A stretch of DNA of 64,000 bases from Hygrocybe punicea (taxonomy: Eukaryota; Basidiomycota; Agaricomycetes; Agaricales; Hygrophoraceae). Below, piece after piece: positions 1 through 10,174 of the stretch (the stretch's first letter is position 1; every line of letters begins with the position of its first letter). The notes under the pieces are model-generated. The model saw only the letters and a list, made by a program, of their open reading frames with translations, had not been told where the DNA came from and ran no database searches. Location: NCBI GenBank assembly GCA_963556145.1, contig OY744466.1, positions 2,480,001-2,544,000 on the forward strand, given 5' to 3'. Both the position numbers and the translations under genes were made by a program.

Positions 1-919
1 AGTCCTCTTCTAGGGGAAACAGCAAAAGGGAAGAATAGTTCATGGTATAGGTGTGGTCGTTTTCGAGTGGCGGCTTCTTGTCTCCCGGTGCATCCTTCCT
101 GAGAGGTATCTCTGGGTCCTCGACTTCTAAAAATCCGGCTTTATGGTGTCGGACCGCTCTCGTCAGTTCTTTTGGTTGTGCTCGATGGTGGGCAAGGTGA
201 TGATGGCACCGGTGTTTGGATCCGTGATCGTGACTTGTTGCTCTCCATTTTTATAATCCTTCATGAGGGCCTCGGAAAGTGTGAAGAAGGGTCGGCCGAT
301 GAGAATCTCGTAGGGGCATTGTCGACAACTTGGATTTGGAGGAATAGATCGATGTCGCCAAAGGTGAATTTGAGGTTGGTGATCTGGCCAAGGGTTTTGT
401 TGTTGCTTTTATTTGCCAATTGCATCTGCATCTTCATGTTTTAGAGGCCATAACCAGGTTTCTCCCAAATATCGCATCGCATGCTGATGATCATAGAGCC
501 ATTGTCGAGGACGCACTCAAATACGAACTTGCTGTTGATGAGCGGGTAGACCACATGGAGAGGGTCTGAGTCTTGGCCGATGACGAGTGGGGCGTTTTCC
601 TGACAATGTTGGCAGGCATGGGTGGGGATTTCGGGTGCGTGAAAGTGAAAGACCTTGACGTTGTTGGTCTTGGCAGTGACCTTTTTTGAAGTGGTGAGAT
701 CCTTCATATGATGGCGAGTGTCGGATGACATGGCTAAGAGTTCTCGTTGCGAAATGCAAACCTGAGAATTGAGCGTGCGGTCAATGACAGATTTAGCAAT
801 ACCGGGGTTCTTGATGCAATGCAGGGAGGTTCTGGGGAGTGCATGGCACAAAAGCGGTTGGCTCGGTTGGCCGCGTATTCAAAGGGGGGACTGTGGTGAT
901 TGGCTGCTCGTTGATAGGT

Positions 920-1925
920 TAGTGTTGCCGTAGTGCAGTTCGGAACCAATCTGAACCCGGTTCAAACCCCGAACTGAACCCTAAGTTCAGTCTAAGTTCA
1001 GCACTTTGGCTGAACTGAACCACGGGTCCGGTGCGGGGTTCTGGGCCCTTCAGAAATTTCTGAACAGCTTGGAACCGGGTCCAAACCGTGAACTCATTTG
1101 TACGTAGATACTGAAATATTCAATTTTTGTATTAATTTTTGGGTATGAACTTGTGAGAACTTGGGTCATGTGACCTTAAACATACATGCAAATTCACGCA
1201 GCTTCGACTCAACAACAACAACAACAGCAACAAACAATAACAGCAACACTGGTAAGTAACTAGTTTATTTCATACTTTACTGACATTTTCTTACAGAAAG
1301 AAGCCCCCCATGGCCCACGCCCACGCCCACACCTGCCCATGCCCATGCCAAAACCACGCCAACACCCACGACAGGAACCATGGATGGTAGCGACAAAAGG
1401 ATGCAGTGGGGAGTGGTGCGGCCACCCCTGCTGCTAAGGTACAACGTCTTTATTATATTTCATTGGTTATCTATACTTACCCCCCACAGCTCCATGATGC
1501 CCATGAGTGTGGATGTGGCAGCAGCCCCATGGCAACCCCAGCAGCAGTGGCAGCAGCCATGGCTGCAACAAAAATGGTGGCACCAACAATTGCAGCACCA
1601 ATGGCAGCAGTGGCAGCAGCATTGACAGCGGCAGCAGCAGCAGCAGCAATGGCAACAGCGGCAGCAGCAACGGTGACAGCAGCAGCAGCAGCGGCAGCAG
1701 CAATGGCGACAGCAGCAGCAGCAGCAGCAACAGTGGCAACAGTGGCAACGGTAGCAGTGGCAACAACGGCGCCGGCAGCGATGCAGCACCAATGCAGCAA
1801 CAGCAGCAACACAGCCAAAGGAAGGTTCCCCCTTCCTCCCCACCCCTCCCAACTCCTCACAACCCCAGTTTTGAGTTCAGCCAAAAAGGCCAAAAACTGG
1901 ACCAAACCAGACTTCAGCAACACTA
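920..1925. mobile_element. non-autonomous hAT MITE, copy 1 (1006 bp)
   Basis: Ends are TAGTGTTGCC (left) and AGCAACACTA (right), flanked by a perfect 8-bp duplication TGATAGGT (912-919 and 1926-1933). This is the hAT hallmark. It shares both ends and the overall plan with the copy at 19102-20112: imperfect inverted repeats rich in GGTTC/GAACC, a short intron-like segment (GTAAGT at 1252 to TTACAG at 1296), and a core of CAG/CAA-type trinucleotide repeats (about 1500-1815). It splits the gag relic on the minus strand. No transposase is encoded. The long ORFs over the CAG core, in several frames and both strands, are products of the repeat. Confidence 0.9.
1500..1815. repeat. CAG/CAA-type trinucleotide-rich core of hAT MITE 1
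   Basis: A stretch of about 300 bp built from CAG, CAA and GCA-type triplets with point variation. It is open in several frames on both strands, giving homopolymeric Ala, Ser/Gly/Asn, Gln and Leu proteins. The repeat lies inside the MITE, so it is mobile-element sequence. Confidence 0.85.
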
Positions 1926-3338
1926 TGATAGGTCTGGCTGTTTTCTCGGTGGGTTTCATGGCAGGAACGGAGGTGGATGCGGCAGGTGGATTGGGATATG
2001 ATTCTCTAGATTTGCCTTTTGCTTTTGAGGGGATCTCTATGCCGTCAAATCTAACCCGTTTACGAAGCTGCTGCACTTCGGCCTCCAAGACCTTGATCTG
2101 CTCGTTGTCATTGTCGATGTTGGACGTCATTGACTGAAAAATGTCGGCGTACTCTGTAGTGACCTCAGGTTCATAGGTTGGTACTTTGATGGCGGAGACG
2201 AAGTTGGTTTTGATGTGAGGCGGGGGGTCGCGTTGGAACAGTTCTGTGGGGTTACAGGCAGCGGGAGCACAGTTGCTGGGGTTCTGCGCATGCCATGCAT
2301 TGAAGTGATCCTTCATATTTTTGCCAACGATAGCCTTTGGAAGATACATTCCATTGGGTAACACAATGCGGCCATGCTCATTCTTGCAGCATATTCCGTC
2401 CCGAGTGTACTGTTCACAGATTGGACAATCACATATACAATGGAACGGGTCATCACAAAAGAGGCAGTTAAAATTGGTGAACCCTTGTCCCGAGGTGGCC
2501 AGCTCAGCCCTATTTGCACAAGGCTTTGGGGGGTTGTTAGGTTCGGTGAGGGCTTGTGTGAATACAGTGAGTTGTGAAACTAAACAAAAGAGGTTGGATA
2601 TGTTGGGTTCGACCAGTTCCACTTCAGGCAGGTTCTATTGGAGTCGAATACCTGATGGTGGCAGGTGACATTGACGATAGATGAGAGATGGTGGAAGGTT
2701 CAGCTGTGGTTCTGGCCAGCAGGAAGTGGGCGCAGTTATGAAAGTTTCCGACCTTTGTCTAAAAGGAACCCTGAGATCCGGATGAACTTGTGGTAATATT
2801 TGCCAAGTTCGGCGCAAGTACAGATGCCATAACTGGTTTTGGTGTGGGTAAGATGGTCGAGATCCGCCATCGTGTACCGATGATCATCTTCCATGCCCAG
2901 GTATAGTACGAGAACACTCCTTTTGAAAGTTGCGTAATTGGTGCCGGTTGCGCTAGGCAGACTCACCCAAAGCTCATAATCGCTAAGGGACACGTAGTGC
3001 AAGCTATGTTTAATGTGGCCTGCATCGTCGAGGCTGGCATCGGCAGCAAGTAACTTGACTTCTTCAAAGAAGTGGTTTAGGTTGAGCAGGTTCCTGTCGA
3101 AGGTTGGGGCCATAGAAGGTCAGGGCCGTAGAATGACCACGAGCGGGCATTTGTCATGGGGTGAGATGGGGAGCAGTGGAGTGGTACCGAGGTACCACTC
3201 TGGGGGCTCATGCAGGACTCAAGAGGATGTTGACTGGATAGGATGGATGGACTGACTACTACATCTGGAAGGCTACTAACTAGGTCAAACTGTGGGAACA
3301 TGATCACATGACTGACCAGGCACAACTACTACAAGTGC

Positions 3339-3396
3339 TGTCATGAAAATACATCACCCCCATACATTTTTCCAAATACCACTTATTTTCATGACA
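3339..3396. repeat. short inverted repeat
   Basis: TGTCATGAAAAT at 3339-3350 and its exact reverse complement at 3385-3396 flank 34 bp. It may mark LTR edges (TG...CA ends) of the neighbouring gag relics, but no partner LTR was found. Confidence 0.45.
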
Positions 3397-3552
3397 ATCT
3401 TCGACAGATCGCTAGACAAACCCTTATGACTCACACACCCTGCGGAGCGGGGGAAGGCTTTTACATTTACAAGCCCCTTGAAGGGGCACAACCGGACCAA
3501 GCTACAACTACAACTCCCCGAAGGGAGTACAACTATCGTAACCAAGAAGTAT

Positions 3553-4196
3553 CTACTCATCTACGAGATACTCCCCCTTAATCACCTCCACGAGGACGGC
3601 CTCTTCAACGAGCTGACGAACCTGGTCTTCCAACGCCCGTTCGATCACTGCACGGCAATTACGCCTAAACATGTCAGCAATGCCAAAGGGAAGACGAGGC
3701 TGAAACTCACGCAGCCCAAAGGGCGCCCCAGTATCCACATAGGCATCCCTGGGCCAGAAGTCCTCGTCAGAGTTGGGCCCCCAGGAAACCTTCGTCACGA
3801 GCGATGGCATTGAGTCCTCGGACAGGGAGTCTGAGGGCAGGAACGCATCATCCAACGCTATCATAAAAACTATCAGAACAATACTCAAACACCCCAAGAA
3901 AGACAGAACTTACCAAACGGGTTGGCCAGAAGCTCGCACAGAAGCCTCTTGTTGTGTGCAACAAGGTGGCAACACTCCATACAATGTTTGGCCTTCCCGC
4001 AAGTGAAACAACGACCAGTAGCCCAATACAAATCCCGATCAGAGTCGGAGAGGCGGCAGGCGAAGTCATGCATAATACAATTAACCGCGACAGGGCGGGA
4101 CAGGTTAAAGAGGGCAGAACATTTGAAGAATACGAGACAATGGCACAAGTGGGGAAACATCGCATTGATGAGATGGGATGAAGGATCCAACCACAC
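3553..4196 (-). pseudogene. gag fragment with one zinc knuckle, second LTR-retroelement relic
   Basis: The minus strand encodes, in two frames, DRDLYWATGRCFTCGKAKHC... (near 4080-3990), a CCHC-like knuckle preceded by the acidic/aromatic lead-in usual in LTR-retroelement Gag, then an acidic segment (3897-3553). The final Cys/His spacing is irregular (C-x2-C-x4-H-x3-C, or disturbed) and the frame breaks near 3890, so it is a relic. It is a different sequence from the DUF4100-type relic to its left. Assignment to a clade is not possible from this piece. Confidence 0.5.
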
Positions 4197-4275
4197 TTTA
4201 TACCAAACAGAAACCCACTCCCGATCAGGAAGGAACCTCTATCACTTCATCAACGAACCCATGAGAGCGACACGT

Positions 4276-4670
4276 TGTAGAGGGCAAGGTCCCTCTATAC
4301 ACGAAAACCCGACATATACGACACAACCCGAATCCGCACAAAGACCTATAACGAACCCAATCGAAATACGTTCCAAAATCCACCAAACCCGGATCCGGAT
4401 CCGATCCGTAACACAGGGCGGCGCTCAACCCGATTGTATACGTTCTCATCACGATGATCATCAACACCGGTTCACCCCTATACTACAGTTCCTATCACGT
4501 TTCGTAGAGACCCTGATCGGGTTGATATGTTTCAGTAGATTTGACGTTTACTGCCTCTTCTCCTAACTGGCCTGTGCAGAGCACCGCCTTGTTTAAGTAC
4601 TTTAAAATGTAGAGATAGTTGTACCAATAATACAAGTTGACTCTTCACCCCAAAACGCACAGAACCCTTT
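4276..4670. repeat. left part of old solo LTR (TGTAGAGG family), split by gypsy-1
   Basis: Begins TGTAGAGGGC at 4276. The right part is 11698-12007, ending CGTCACA. Together they make a 705-bp LTR flanked by a 4-bp duplication ACGT (4272-4275 and 12008-12011). The end sequence matches that of the gypsy-2 LTR (GCCGTCACA), and the start matches gypsy-2 and the solo LTRs at 12282 and 22732. Confidence 0.8.
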
Positions 4671-5226
4671 TGTCATATCCCATGCAGCTCCGCCGGATTC
4701 CGACGAACTCCGCTCCGGACTTTTCCGCCGACTTATCTTATCTTATCTTATCTTATCTTCTCGCGTACGTTATTGTTCTTCTCTTGTTAATTACTATTCT
4801 TCCCCATCTCCGTTTACTCCGACCTCCTTTTCTCTTCCTCCCCTTTGTTTACTTGTCACCGTACATAGCAACCTTTTATCCCTTTTATTTTCTTCCGAAC
4901 TCCGGTCCTCTTTCCGGAGTTCATATTGTCTTCACGTCTCCAAGGACATGACAATTAGTCTACCAAGTATATAAACTAGAACTACAATGTCCTGTAACTC
5001 CGTTCAGAAAATCAACTTGAGTTCCTTATTTCTTACCCACTCTCAAACTTAAGGCTTTCCCTTAAGCTCATTAGTTATCTTAATACTTAGTCCGGAACTC
5101 CGGACTAACTCCGCTCCGTCCACGTCTTCTCAATACGACTTAAGGAAGTAGTGAACCTACTTCAAGAGTTGACGTCTCCGCTCCTCCGAAGAACTCCGAT
5201 CCTTCCGGAGTTGCACGCCTCTAACA
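4671..5226 (+). repeat. gypsy-1 5' LTR (556 bp)
   Basis: Starts TGTCATATCC and ends CTCTAACA. It contains a short (TCTTA)n microsatellite, a TATA box (TATATAAA, 4969-4976) and the predicted R start at about 5003. It is the same length and sequence as 11137-11692. Confidence 0.96.
4969..5013 (+). promoter_or_regulatory. gypsy-1 LTR promoter: TATA box and predicted transcript start
   Basis: TATATAAA at 4969-4976 lies 34 nt upstream of GTTCAGAAAAT (5003-5013). That 11-mer is the exact reverse complement of the sequence just after the LTR (5229-5239), as expected if it forms the 5' end of the mRNA in Tf1-type self-priming. The start site itself is inferred. Confidence 0.7.
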
Positions 5227-5228
5227 GT

Positions 5229-5239
5229 ATTTTCTGAAC
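5229..5239 (+). other. gypsy-1 primer-binding site, self-priming type
   Basis: ATTTTCTGAAC lies two bases downstream of the 5' LTR and is perfectly complementary to GTTCAGAAAAT at 5003-5013 in the LTR. No tRNA-like TGG start is present at the LTR border. Tf1 of fission yeast uses exactly an 11-nt match between mRNA 5' end and primer-binding site. Confidence 0.75.
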
Positions 5240-5272
5240 AACTCTTGAGTCGTATTCCCTTTACATTTGATC

Positions 5273-6445
5273 ATGTCTTTCCAAGGCTTCTCCCAACGAA
5301 GAACCCCCACACGTTATCGACTTACACGACCGGCAAACACCTCATCCCAACGCCCAACGATAACCCCGGTCTCTCCGTTAGAAGAAACTCACACTCCGAG
5401 ACACGAACCGTTTCCGCGCCCAGTCTTCGAAGAGAACAATCCTCTCGGACCGGGCAATCCTAATCGCGATGATACCAACCTTGCTGAGGCCATCGCTCTT
5501 CTAGCCACTACTCTCCGAAACAAAGGAGACGACAAGCAACGCACCAAAGTCCGAGAACCGGACACGTTTGACGCCTCCGATCCGACAAAACTCCGCCCTT
5601 TCCTGGTTCAGTGTCAACTGAACTTCAATGATCGACCAACCGCTTTCCAAACGGACGGCGCCAAAGTCAACTTCGCCCTCTCCTACCTCAAAGGGATCGC
5701 ACTTGCGTGGTTCGAGCCTTACCTTTTGGAGAACCCAGATATCGATACCTATCCGCCGGACTTCATGTCCGATTACGGAGATTTCTGCACGGAGTTGCAG
5801 AATAATTTCGGACCTCTGGACCCTAAAGGTAGCGCCGAGAGCGAGTTGGAAAACCTTGTAATGAAGGATAACCAACGAATTGCGAAGTATATCGTCAACT
5901 TCAATCGTCTCGCTACGCAGACTGGCTGGGACATCGGTGCCTTACGGCATTCTTTTTACCGAGGACTTCCGGATCGCCTCAAAGATCAACTTGCCCAATC
6001 CGAGAAACCAAAGAACCTCTACGAGCTGAAGGATAAGGCTCAACTCCTTGACGCCCGGTATTGGGAACGGAAATCGGAGATTTCCCGCGCTTCGGGATCC
6101 TCTTCTGCTAAAGCCTCTACTTCCGAGGCCAAGTCTTCAACCGAAAAAGCTTCTGAGAAGAAGTCCCCTGCCAAAACTACCAACTCCGGTAGTACCTCCT
6201 CCACCACTCCGAAAACCCCTCCTGTCTACGCCGATAAGCTAGGCAAGGATGGTAAACTCAAGCCCGCGGAACGTCAACGCCGCATCGACAATAAACTCTG
6301 CATTATATGCGGAGGAGCCGGACACATGGCCAAGGATTGCACCAAGGCCAAATATTCGTCCACTCGCGTTGCCGCCCGCGCCGCCTCCACTTCCTCCGCA
6401 CCTCCGGTCTCTAGTTCCGATTCTCTAGAGGAGCCGGAAAAATAG
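5273..6445 (+). CDS. gag: gypsy-1 Gag polyprotein
   Basis: A 390-residue Gag. I chose the ATG at 5273 because the reading frame opens upstream without another ATG. The N-terminal 90 residues are Pro/Thr/Arg-rich. A retrotransposon gag fold follows (about residues 95-240, with the typical ...FCTELQNNFGPLDPKG... and LPDRLKDQL segments), then a Ser/Lys/Thr-rich linker. A CCHC zinc knuckle of form C-x2-C-x4-H-x4-C (CIICGGAGHMAKDC) is near residues 343-356. It ends ...EEPEK with TAG at 6443. The pol frame is -1 relative to gag and overlaps its last 31 nt. Gag packages the element RNA and forms the particle (known of the family). Confidence 0.93.
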   Translation: MSFQGFSQRRTPTRYRLTRPANTSSQRPTITPVSPLEETHTPRHEPFPRPVFEENNPLGPGNPNRDDTNLAEAIALLATTLRNKGDDKQRTKVREPDTFDASDPTKLRPFLVQCQLNFNDRPTAFQTDGAKVNFALSYLKGIALAWFEPYLLENPDIDTYPPDFMSDYGDFCTELQNNFGPLDPKGSAESELENLVMKDNQRIAKYIVNFNRLATQTGWDIGALRHSFYRGLPDRLKDQLAQSEKPKNLYELKDKAQLLDARYWERKSEISRASGSSSAKASTSEAKSSTEKASEKKSPAKTTNSGSTSSTTPKTPPVYADKLGKDGKLKPAERQRRIDNKLCIICGGAGHMAKDCTKAKYSSTRVAARAASTSSAPPVSSSDSLEEPEK

Positions 6446-9400
6446 AGAGCAGTCTGCATACTCCGGCACAGGATGTAGGCTGCGTTGAACCTGACTGTGC
6501 GCTACCGGAAGTAAAACTCAACGCGTCCGCTCTTTCTAACGATTCCTTGACGATTTCTCTTTATCATTCTACTACGCTTATCGTTACCCTTGTGGATTGT
6601 GGATCGACACATTGTTTCATTGACCCGGAATTTTGTTCCCTTCACAATCTTCCTATTTTTCCTACTGCTCCGAAACGCCTCCGCTTGTTTGATGGTTCCT
6701 CCGGTGGAATCATCGACAAATGTGTATCTATCTCTGTCCGTTTTTCTACTGGTGAAATTCTAATCTTAGAATTTTTGGTCACTCCGTTGGATCCGTCTGT
6801 TTCCGCAGTTCTTGGATATAGCTGGCTCGCCAAATACAATCCGTTGATTGACTGGGTCGAGCATAGCGTTAAATTCCGTTCTTCTGATTCCGCGCCTCCG
6901 TTGTCGACTCCGGTGCCTAGCGAGGCACCACTTCCGGACCCTCCAGTACGACCTCCGTCCCCTCCGTCCTCTCCGTCTACTCCGCCTGGACCTTCTTCAC
7001 CATCCGCCTCGAAGCCTGACATCTCCTTTGTCAGCGCTCAAGCCTTTTTGCGTGGTTGCAAAGTACCCGGCACTCAGGTCTTCCGTATGGAAGTCCGATT
7101 ACCTGACGCCACCGGTCGCTCTGCAAGCTACGGCCCTCCGGAGTCCTCCGAACCCTCCGTGGACCTTCACAATATCCCTGAAGAGTATCACGAATTCGCT
7201 GACGTCTTTAGCAAAACGAAGGCTTGGAACCTCCCTGAACACCGTCCTTACGACCTCAAAATTAATTTGGAGGATGGTGCAAAACCTCCTTTTGGCCCGA
7301 TTTACTCTATTTCACCCTTAGAGCTCGAGACCCTTCGGGAATTCCTTGACAAGAATCTCCGGGCGGGTTTCGTCCGCTCCTCCCGTTCTCCCTGCGGAGC
7401 TCCCATTCTTTTCTCTCGGAAGAAAAATGGAAGTCTTCGACTTTGCGTGGATTTCCGAGGACTCAATCGTATCACGAGGAAGGACCGCTATCCTATCCCT
7501 CTTACGGCGGACCTTCTCGACGCTCCCCGGACTGCGCGCATTTACACTAAAATCGACCTTAAACACGCCTACCATTTAGTCCGGATTGCCGAAGGTGATG
7601 AGTGGAAAACAGCTTTCCGCACTCGCTATGGCTCGTTTGAATGGTTGGTAATTCCGGAAGGTCTTACTAACGCCCCGGCGGCCTTCCAACACTTCGTCAA
7701 CGATATTTTTTCCGACCTCCTTGACGTCTCTGTCATTGTTTACCTTGACGACATCCTTATTTATTCCGATGACCCCGCTGATCATGTAGACCATGTCCGC
7801 GAAGTCCTCCGACGACTCCGGAAACACGGCCTCTATGCCAACGCCGAGAAGTGCTCTTTTGGCGTTGACACGGTGGAATACTTGGGTTACATTCTTTCCC
7901 CCCAAGGCCTTTCTATGGATCCTGCCAAGGTCCAAACTATCCAGGATTGGCCGGAACCCCGGAAGATCAAAGATGTTCAATCCTTCCTTGGATTCGCCAA
8001 TTTTTACCGGCGTTTCATTCCGGACTATTCCTCCATCACTATTCCACTTACCCGGCTCACTCGTAAAGGGTTACAATGGAATTTCGATGATAAGTGTCGT
8101 TCCGCCTTCAATGACTTGAAATCCGCTTTCATTTCCGCCCCAATCCTTTCCCATTGGTCACCCGAGTTTGACACTCTGGTGGAGACTGATGCTTCCGATT
8201 ACGCCGTTGCTTCCATTCTCTCCGTACGCCATCCTGACGGTGAAATTCATCCGGTTGCTTTCCGGTCTCGTACCCTTTCGGACTCGGAGTTGAACTACGA
8301 TACCCATGACAAGGAACTCCTTGCCATCTTCGACGCTTTCACTGCCTGGCGGCATTATTTGGAAGGTACTGCTACTCCGGTCGACGTTATCACCGATCAC
8401 AAAAATTTGGAGTACTTCTCCACCGTCCGCTTGCTTACCCGCCGTCAAGCCCGCTGGTCGGAGTTCCTTTCCCGCTTCAACTTTGTTATCCGCTTTCGCC
8501 CAGGCAAGCTTGGCACTAAGCCCGATACCCTTACTCGACGCTGGGACGTCTACGCTAAAGGGGGAGATAGCGACTACGCCAAAGCCAATCCTCACAATTT
8601 CCGCCCTGTTTTTGGGCCGGAACAATTGGCTTCGTCCCTCCGAGCGACTTCCCTCGAAGATGTAGTCCTTGGCGCCGGATTCACCATAGACGTCGATTCC
8701 CTTCACTCCGATATCATCTCCGGACTACAGGTTGATCCTATTGCCTCCGGACATGTTTCCCGTACCACCTCCGGCCCAGATCCTCGATGGTCTATCGACG
8801 ATTTAGGTTTTCTACGCCTTGATAATCGTATCTATGTCCCCGATGTCAATGACCTACGACTCCGGATTTTGCGTTCCAAACATGATCATCCTACTGCAGG
8901 ACACTTCGGGCAAAATAAGACTCTCGAAATCATCCGGCGGGAATACACCTGGCCCGGACTCCGGACTTTTGTCCGTGATTACTGCAAGTCTTGCACAACC
9001 TGCGCGAGATCCAAAACCCCTCGGCATCGTCCTTACGGATTGCTTAAGCAGCTCCCTATTCCGGAGAAACCATGGAATTCAATTTCCATGGATTTCATCG
9101 AACAACTTCCGGACTCCGAAGGATTTACGGCCATCCTAGTTGTGGTTGACCGTCTTTCCAAGCAAGGGATCTTTATTCCAACTTACGATACGATTACTTC
9201 CCCCCAACTCGCACATCTTTTCCTTATTCACGTTTTTTCTAAGCACGGAGTTCCTAGTCACGTCACCTCCGATAGAGGCACGGAATTTGTTTCCCATTTT
9301 TTCCGGTCTCTCGGAAAGGCCCTCGACATGAAACTCCACTTTACCTCCGGTTATCATCCTGAAGGCGATGGCCAAACGGAACGCGTCAATCAAACCCTTG

Positions 9401-10164
9401 AGCAATATCTCCGCGTTTATTGCAATTATCAGCAAGATAATTGGTCGTCCCTCCTTCCTCTTGCGGAATTTGCTTACAACAACGCTCCAAACACCACTAC
9501 CGGAGTTTCTCCTTTCTTTGCCAATAAAGGTTACCACCCTAACCTTTCCGTTCACCCGGAGCGCGACCTCTCCTCCGCCCACGCACGAAAATTCGCTGTG
9601 GACCTCGATGAGTTACATCAACAACTTCGACAAACCATCTCTGAGGCACAACAACGTTATCAACACTACGCGGACTTGAAGCGCGCTCCGCCTCCGAACT
9701 TCAAGGTTTCGGATTCCGTCTACGTCAAAGCTGAGCATTTCCGGACTACTAGACCCTCCAGGAAACTTTCTGAGAAGAACTTGGGGCCTTTTGAAGTTAT
9801 TGCTAAGGCCGGTACTCACTCATATACCCTCCGTCTTCCGGAGGCTCTCCGCTCTGTTCACCCGGTCTATCATGTCTCTCAGCTCGAACCGGCGACTCCG
9901 AATACCATTCCTAACCGTGTCCAACCTCTGCCTCCTCCGATCGTTGTCGACGGAGAACCGGAGTTTGAGATCTCCGAAATACTCGATTCCAAGATCGACA
10001 ACCGCCGTCGTGCTTGCAAGCTACTGTACCTTGTACGTTGGGAGGGCTACGAAGGCACTGACGAAGAAACTTCTTGGATCTTGGCCTCCGAACTTGGACA
10101 TGCTACTGAGCTTGTTTCGGACTTTCACTCCGCTTATCCTTTGAAACCGGGCCCGTCCTATTAA
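6415..10164 (+). CDS. pol: gypsy-1 Pol polyprotein (PR-RT-RNase H-IN-chromodomain)
   Basis: The frame is open from 6415 and there is no ATG near its start, so expression by -1 frameshift from gag is likely. Counting from 6547: retropepsin motif LVDCGST near residue 17 (Cys after the catalytic Asp is unusual); RT with YLDD at about 399; RNase H (ETDASDYA) near 547; integrase HHCC zinc domain at about 778-820; integrase D,D-35-E with MDFIEQLP (about 848), SDRGTEF (about 909) and GQTERVNQ (about 944); C-terminal chromodomain YLVRWEGYEG...ETSW at about 1160-1182. No frameshift or internal stop is seen, so it should be functional. The chromodomain is typical of chromoviruses and targets integration to marked chromatin in known members. 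Confidence 0.95.
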   Translation, partial: FRFSRGAGKIESSLHTPAQDVGCVEPDCALPEVKLNASALSNDSLTISLYHSTTLIVTLVDCGSTHCFIDPEFCSLHNLPIFPTAPKRLRLFDGSSGGIIDKCVSISVRFSTGEILILEFLVTPLDPSVSAVLGYSWLAKYNPLIDWVEHSVKFRSSDSAPPLSTPVPSEAPLPDPPVRPPSPPSSPSTPPGPSSPSASKPDISFVSAQAFLRGCKVPGTQVFRMEVRLPDATGRSASYGPPESSEPSVDLHNIPEEYHEFADVFSKTKAWNLPEHRPYDLKINLEDGAKPPFGPIYSISPLELETLREFLDKNLRAGFVRSSRSPCGAPILFSRKKNGSLRLCVDFRGLNRITRKDRYPIPLTADLLDAPRTARIYTKIDLKHAYHLVRIAEGDEWKTAFRTRYGSFEWLVIPEGLTNAPAAFQHFVNDIFSDLLDVSVIVYLDDILIYSDDPADHVDHVREVLRRLRKHGLYANAEKCSFGVDTVEYLGYILSPQGLSMDPAKVQTIQDWPEPRKIKDVQSFLGFANFYRRFIPDYSSITIPLTRLTRKGLQWNFDDKCRSAFNDLKSAFISAPILSHWSPEFDTLVETDASDYAVASILSVRHPDGEIHPVAFRSRTLSDSELNYDTHDKELLAIFDAFTAWRHYLEGTATPVDVITDHKNLEYFSTVRLLTRRQARWSEFLSRFNFVIRFRPGKLGTKPDTLTRRWDVYAKGGDSDYAKANPHNFRPVFGPEQLASSLRATSLEDVVLGAGFTIDVDSLHSDIISGLQVDPIASGHVSRTTSGPDPRWSIDDLGFLRLDNRIYVPDVNDLRLRILRSKHDHPTAGHFGQNKTLEIIRREYTWPGLRTFVRDYCKSCTTCARSKTPRHRPYGLLKQLPIPEKPWNSISMDFIEQLPDSEGFTAILVVVDRLSKQGIFIPTYDTITSPQLAHLFLIHVFSKHGVPSHVTSDRGTEFVSHFFRSLGKALDMKLHFTSGYHPEGDGQTERVNQTLEQYLRVYCNYQQDNWSSLLPLAEFAYNNAPNTTTGVSPFFANKGYHPNLSVHPERDLSSAHARKFAVDLDELHQQLRQTISEAQQRYQHYADLKRAPPPNFKVSDSVYVKAEHFRTTRPSRKLSEKNLGPFEVIAKAGTHSYTLRLPEALRSVHPVYHVSQLEPATPNTIPNRVQPLPPPIVVDGEPEFEISEILDSKIDNRRRACKLLYLVRWEGYEGTDEETSWILASELGHATELVSDFHSAYPLKPGPSY

Positions 10165-10174
10165 TTCTGTCTAT

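Larger units (their letters stand above)
172..3113 (-). pseudogene. gag/protease relic of a DUF4100-type Ty3/gypsy retroelement
   Basis: The minus strand reads, in broken frames, the gag N-terminus (3113-2736, opening MAPTFDRNLLNLNHFFEEVK), a Cys-rich knuckle region near 2480-2380 (CLFCDDPFHCICDCP, followed by a second CICEQ... stretch), then after the MITE at 920-1925 a DUF4100-like segment (ELLAMSSDTRHHMKDL, near 740-690) and a retropepsin-like end (EILIGRPFFTL and VTITDPNTG, near 330-190). The gag N-terminus is clearly homologous to the one at 31304. No ORF is intact: there are frameshifts and the hAT MITE insertion. The coordinates cover recognisable coding sequence only. The LTRs of this copy could not be placed, and the pol part lies outside the window or is lost. 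Confidence 0.8.

Noticed and set aside
1406..2137. Long ORFs on both strands rich in Ala, Ser, Gln or Leu
   Set aside because: They are products of the CAG/CAA-type repeat core of a hAT MITE, which is open in many frames at once; the same happens at 19361-19974.
7576..9582. Minus-strand ORFs of 134-182 codons under gypsy-1 pol
   Set aside because: Shadows of the dense, CpG-rich pol frame. Unlike the 10175-11014 gene they show no domain, splice logic or ATG context.
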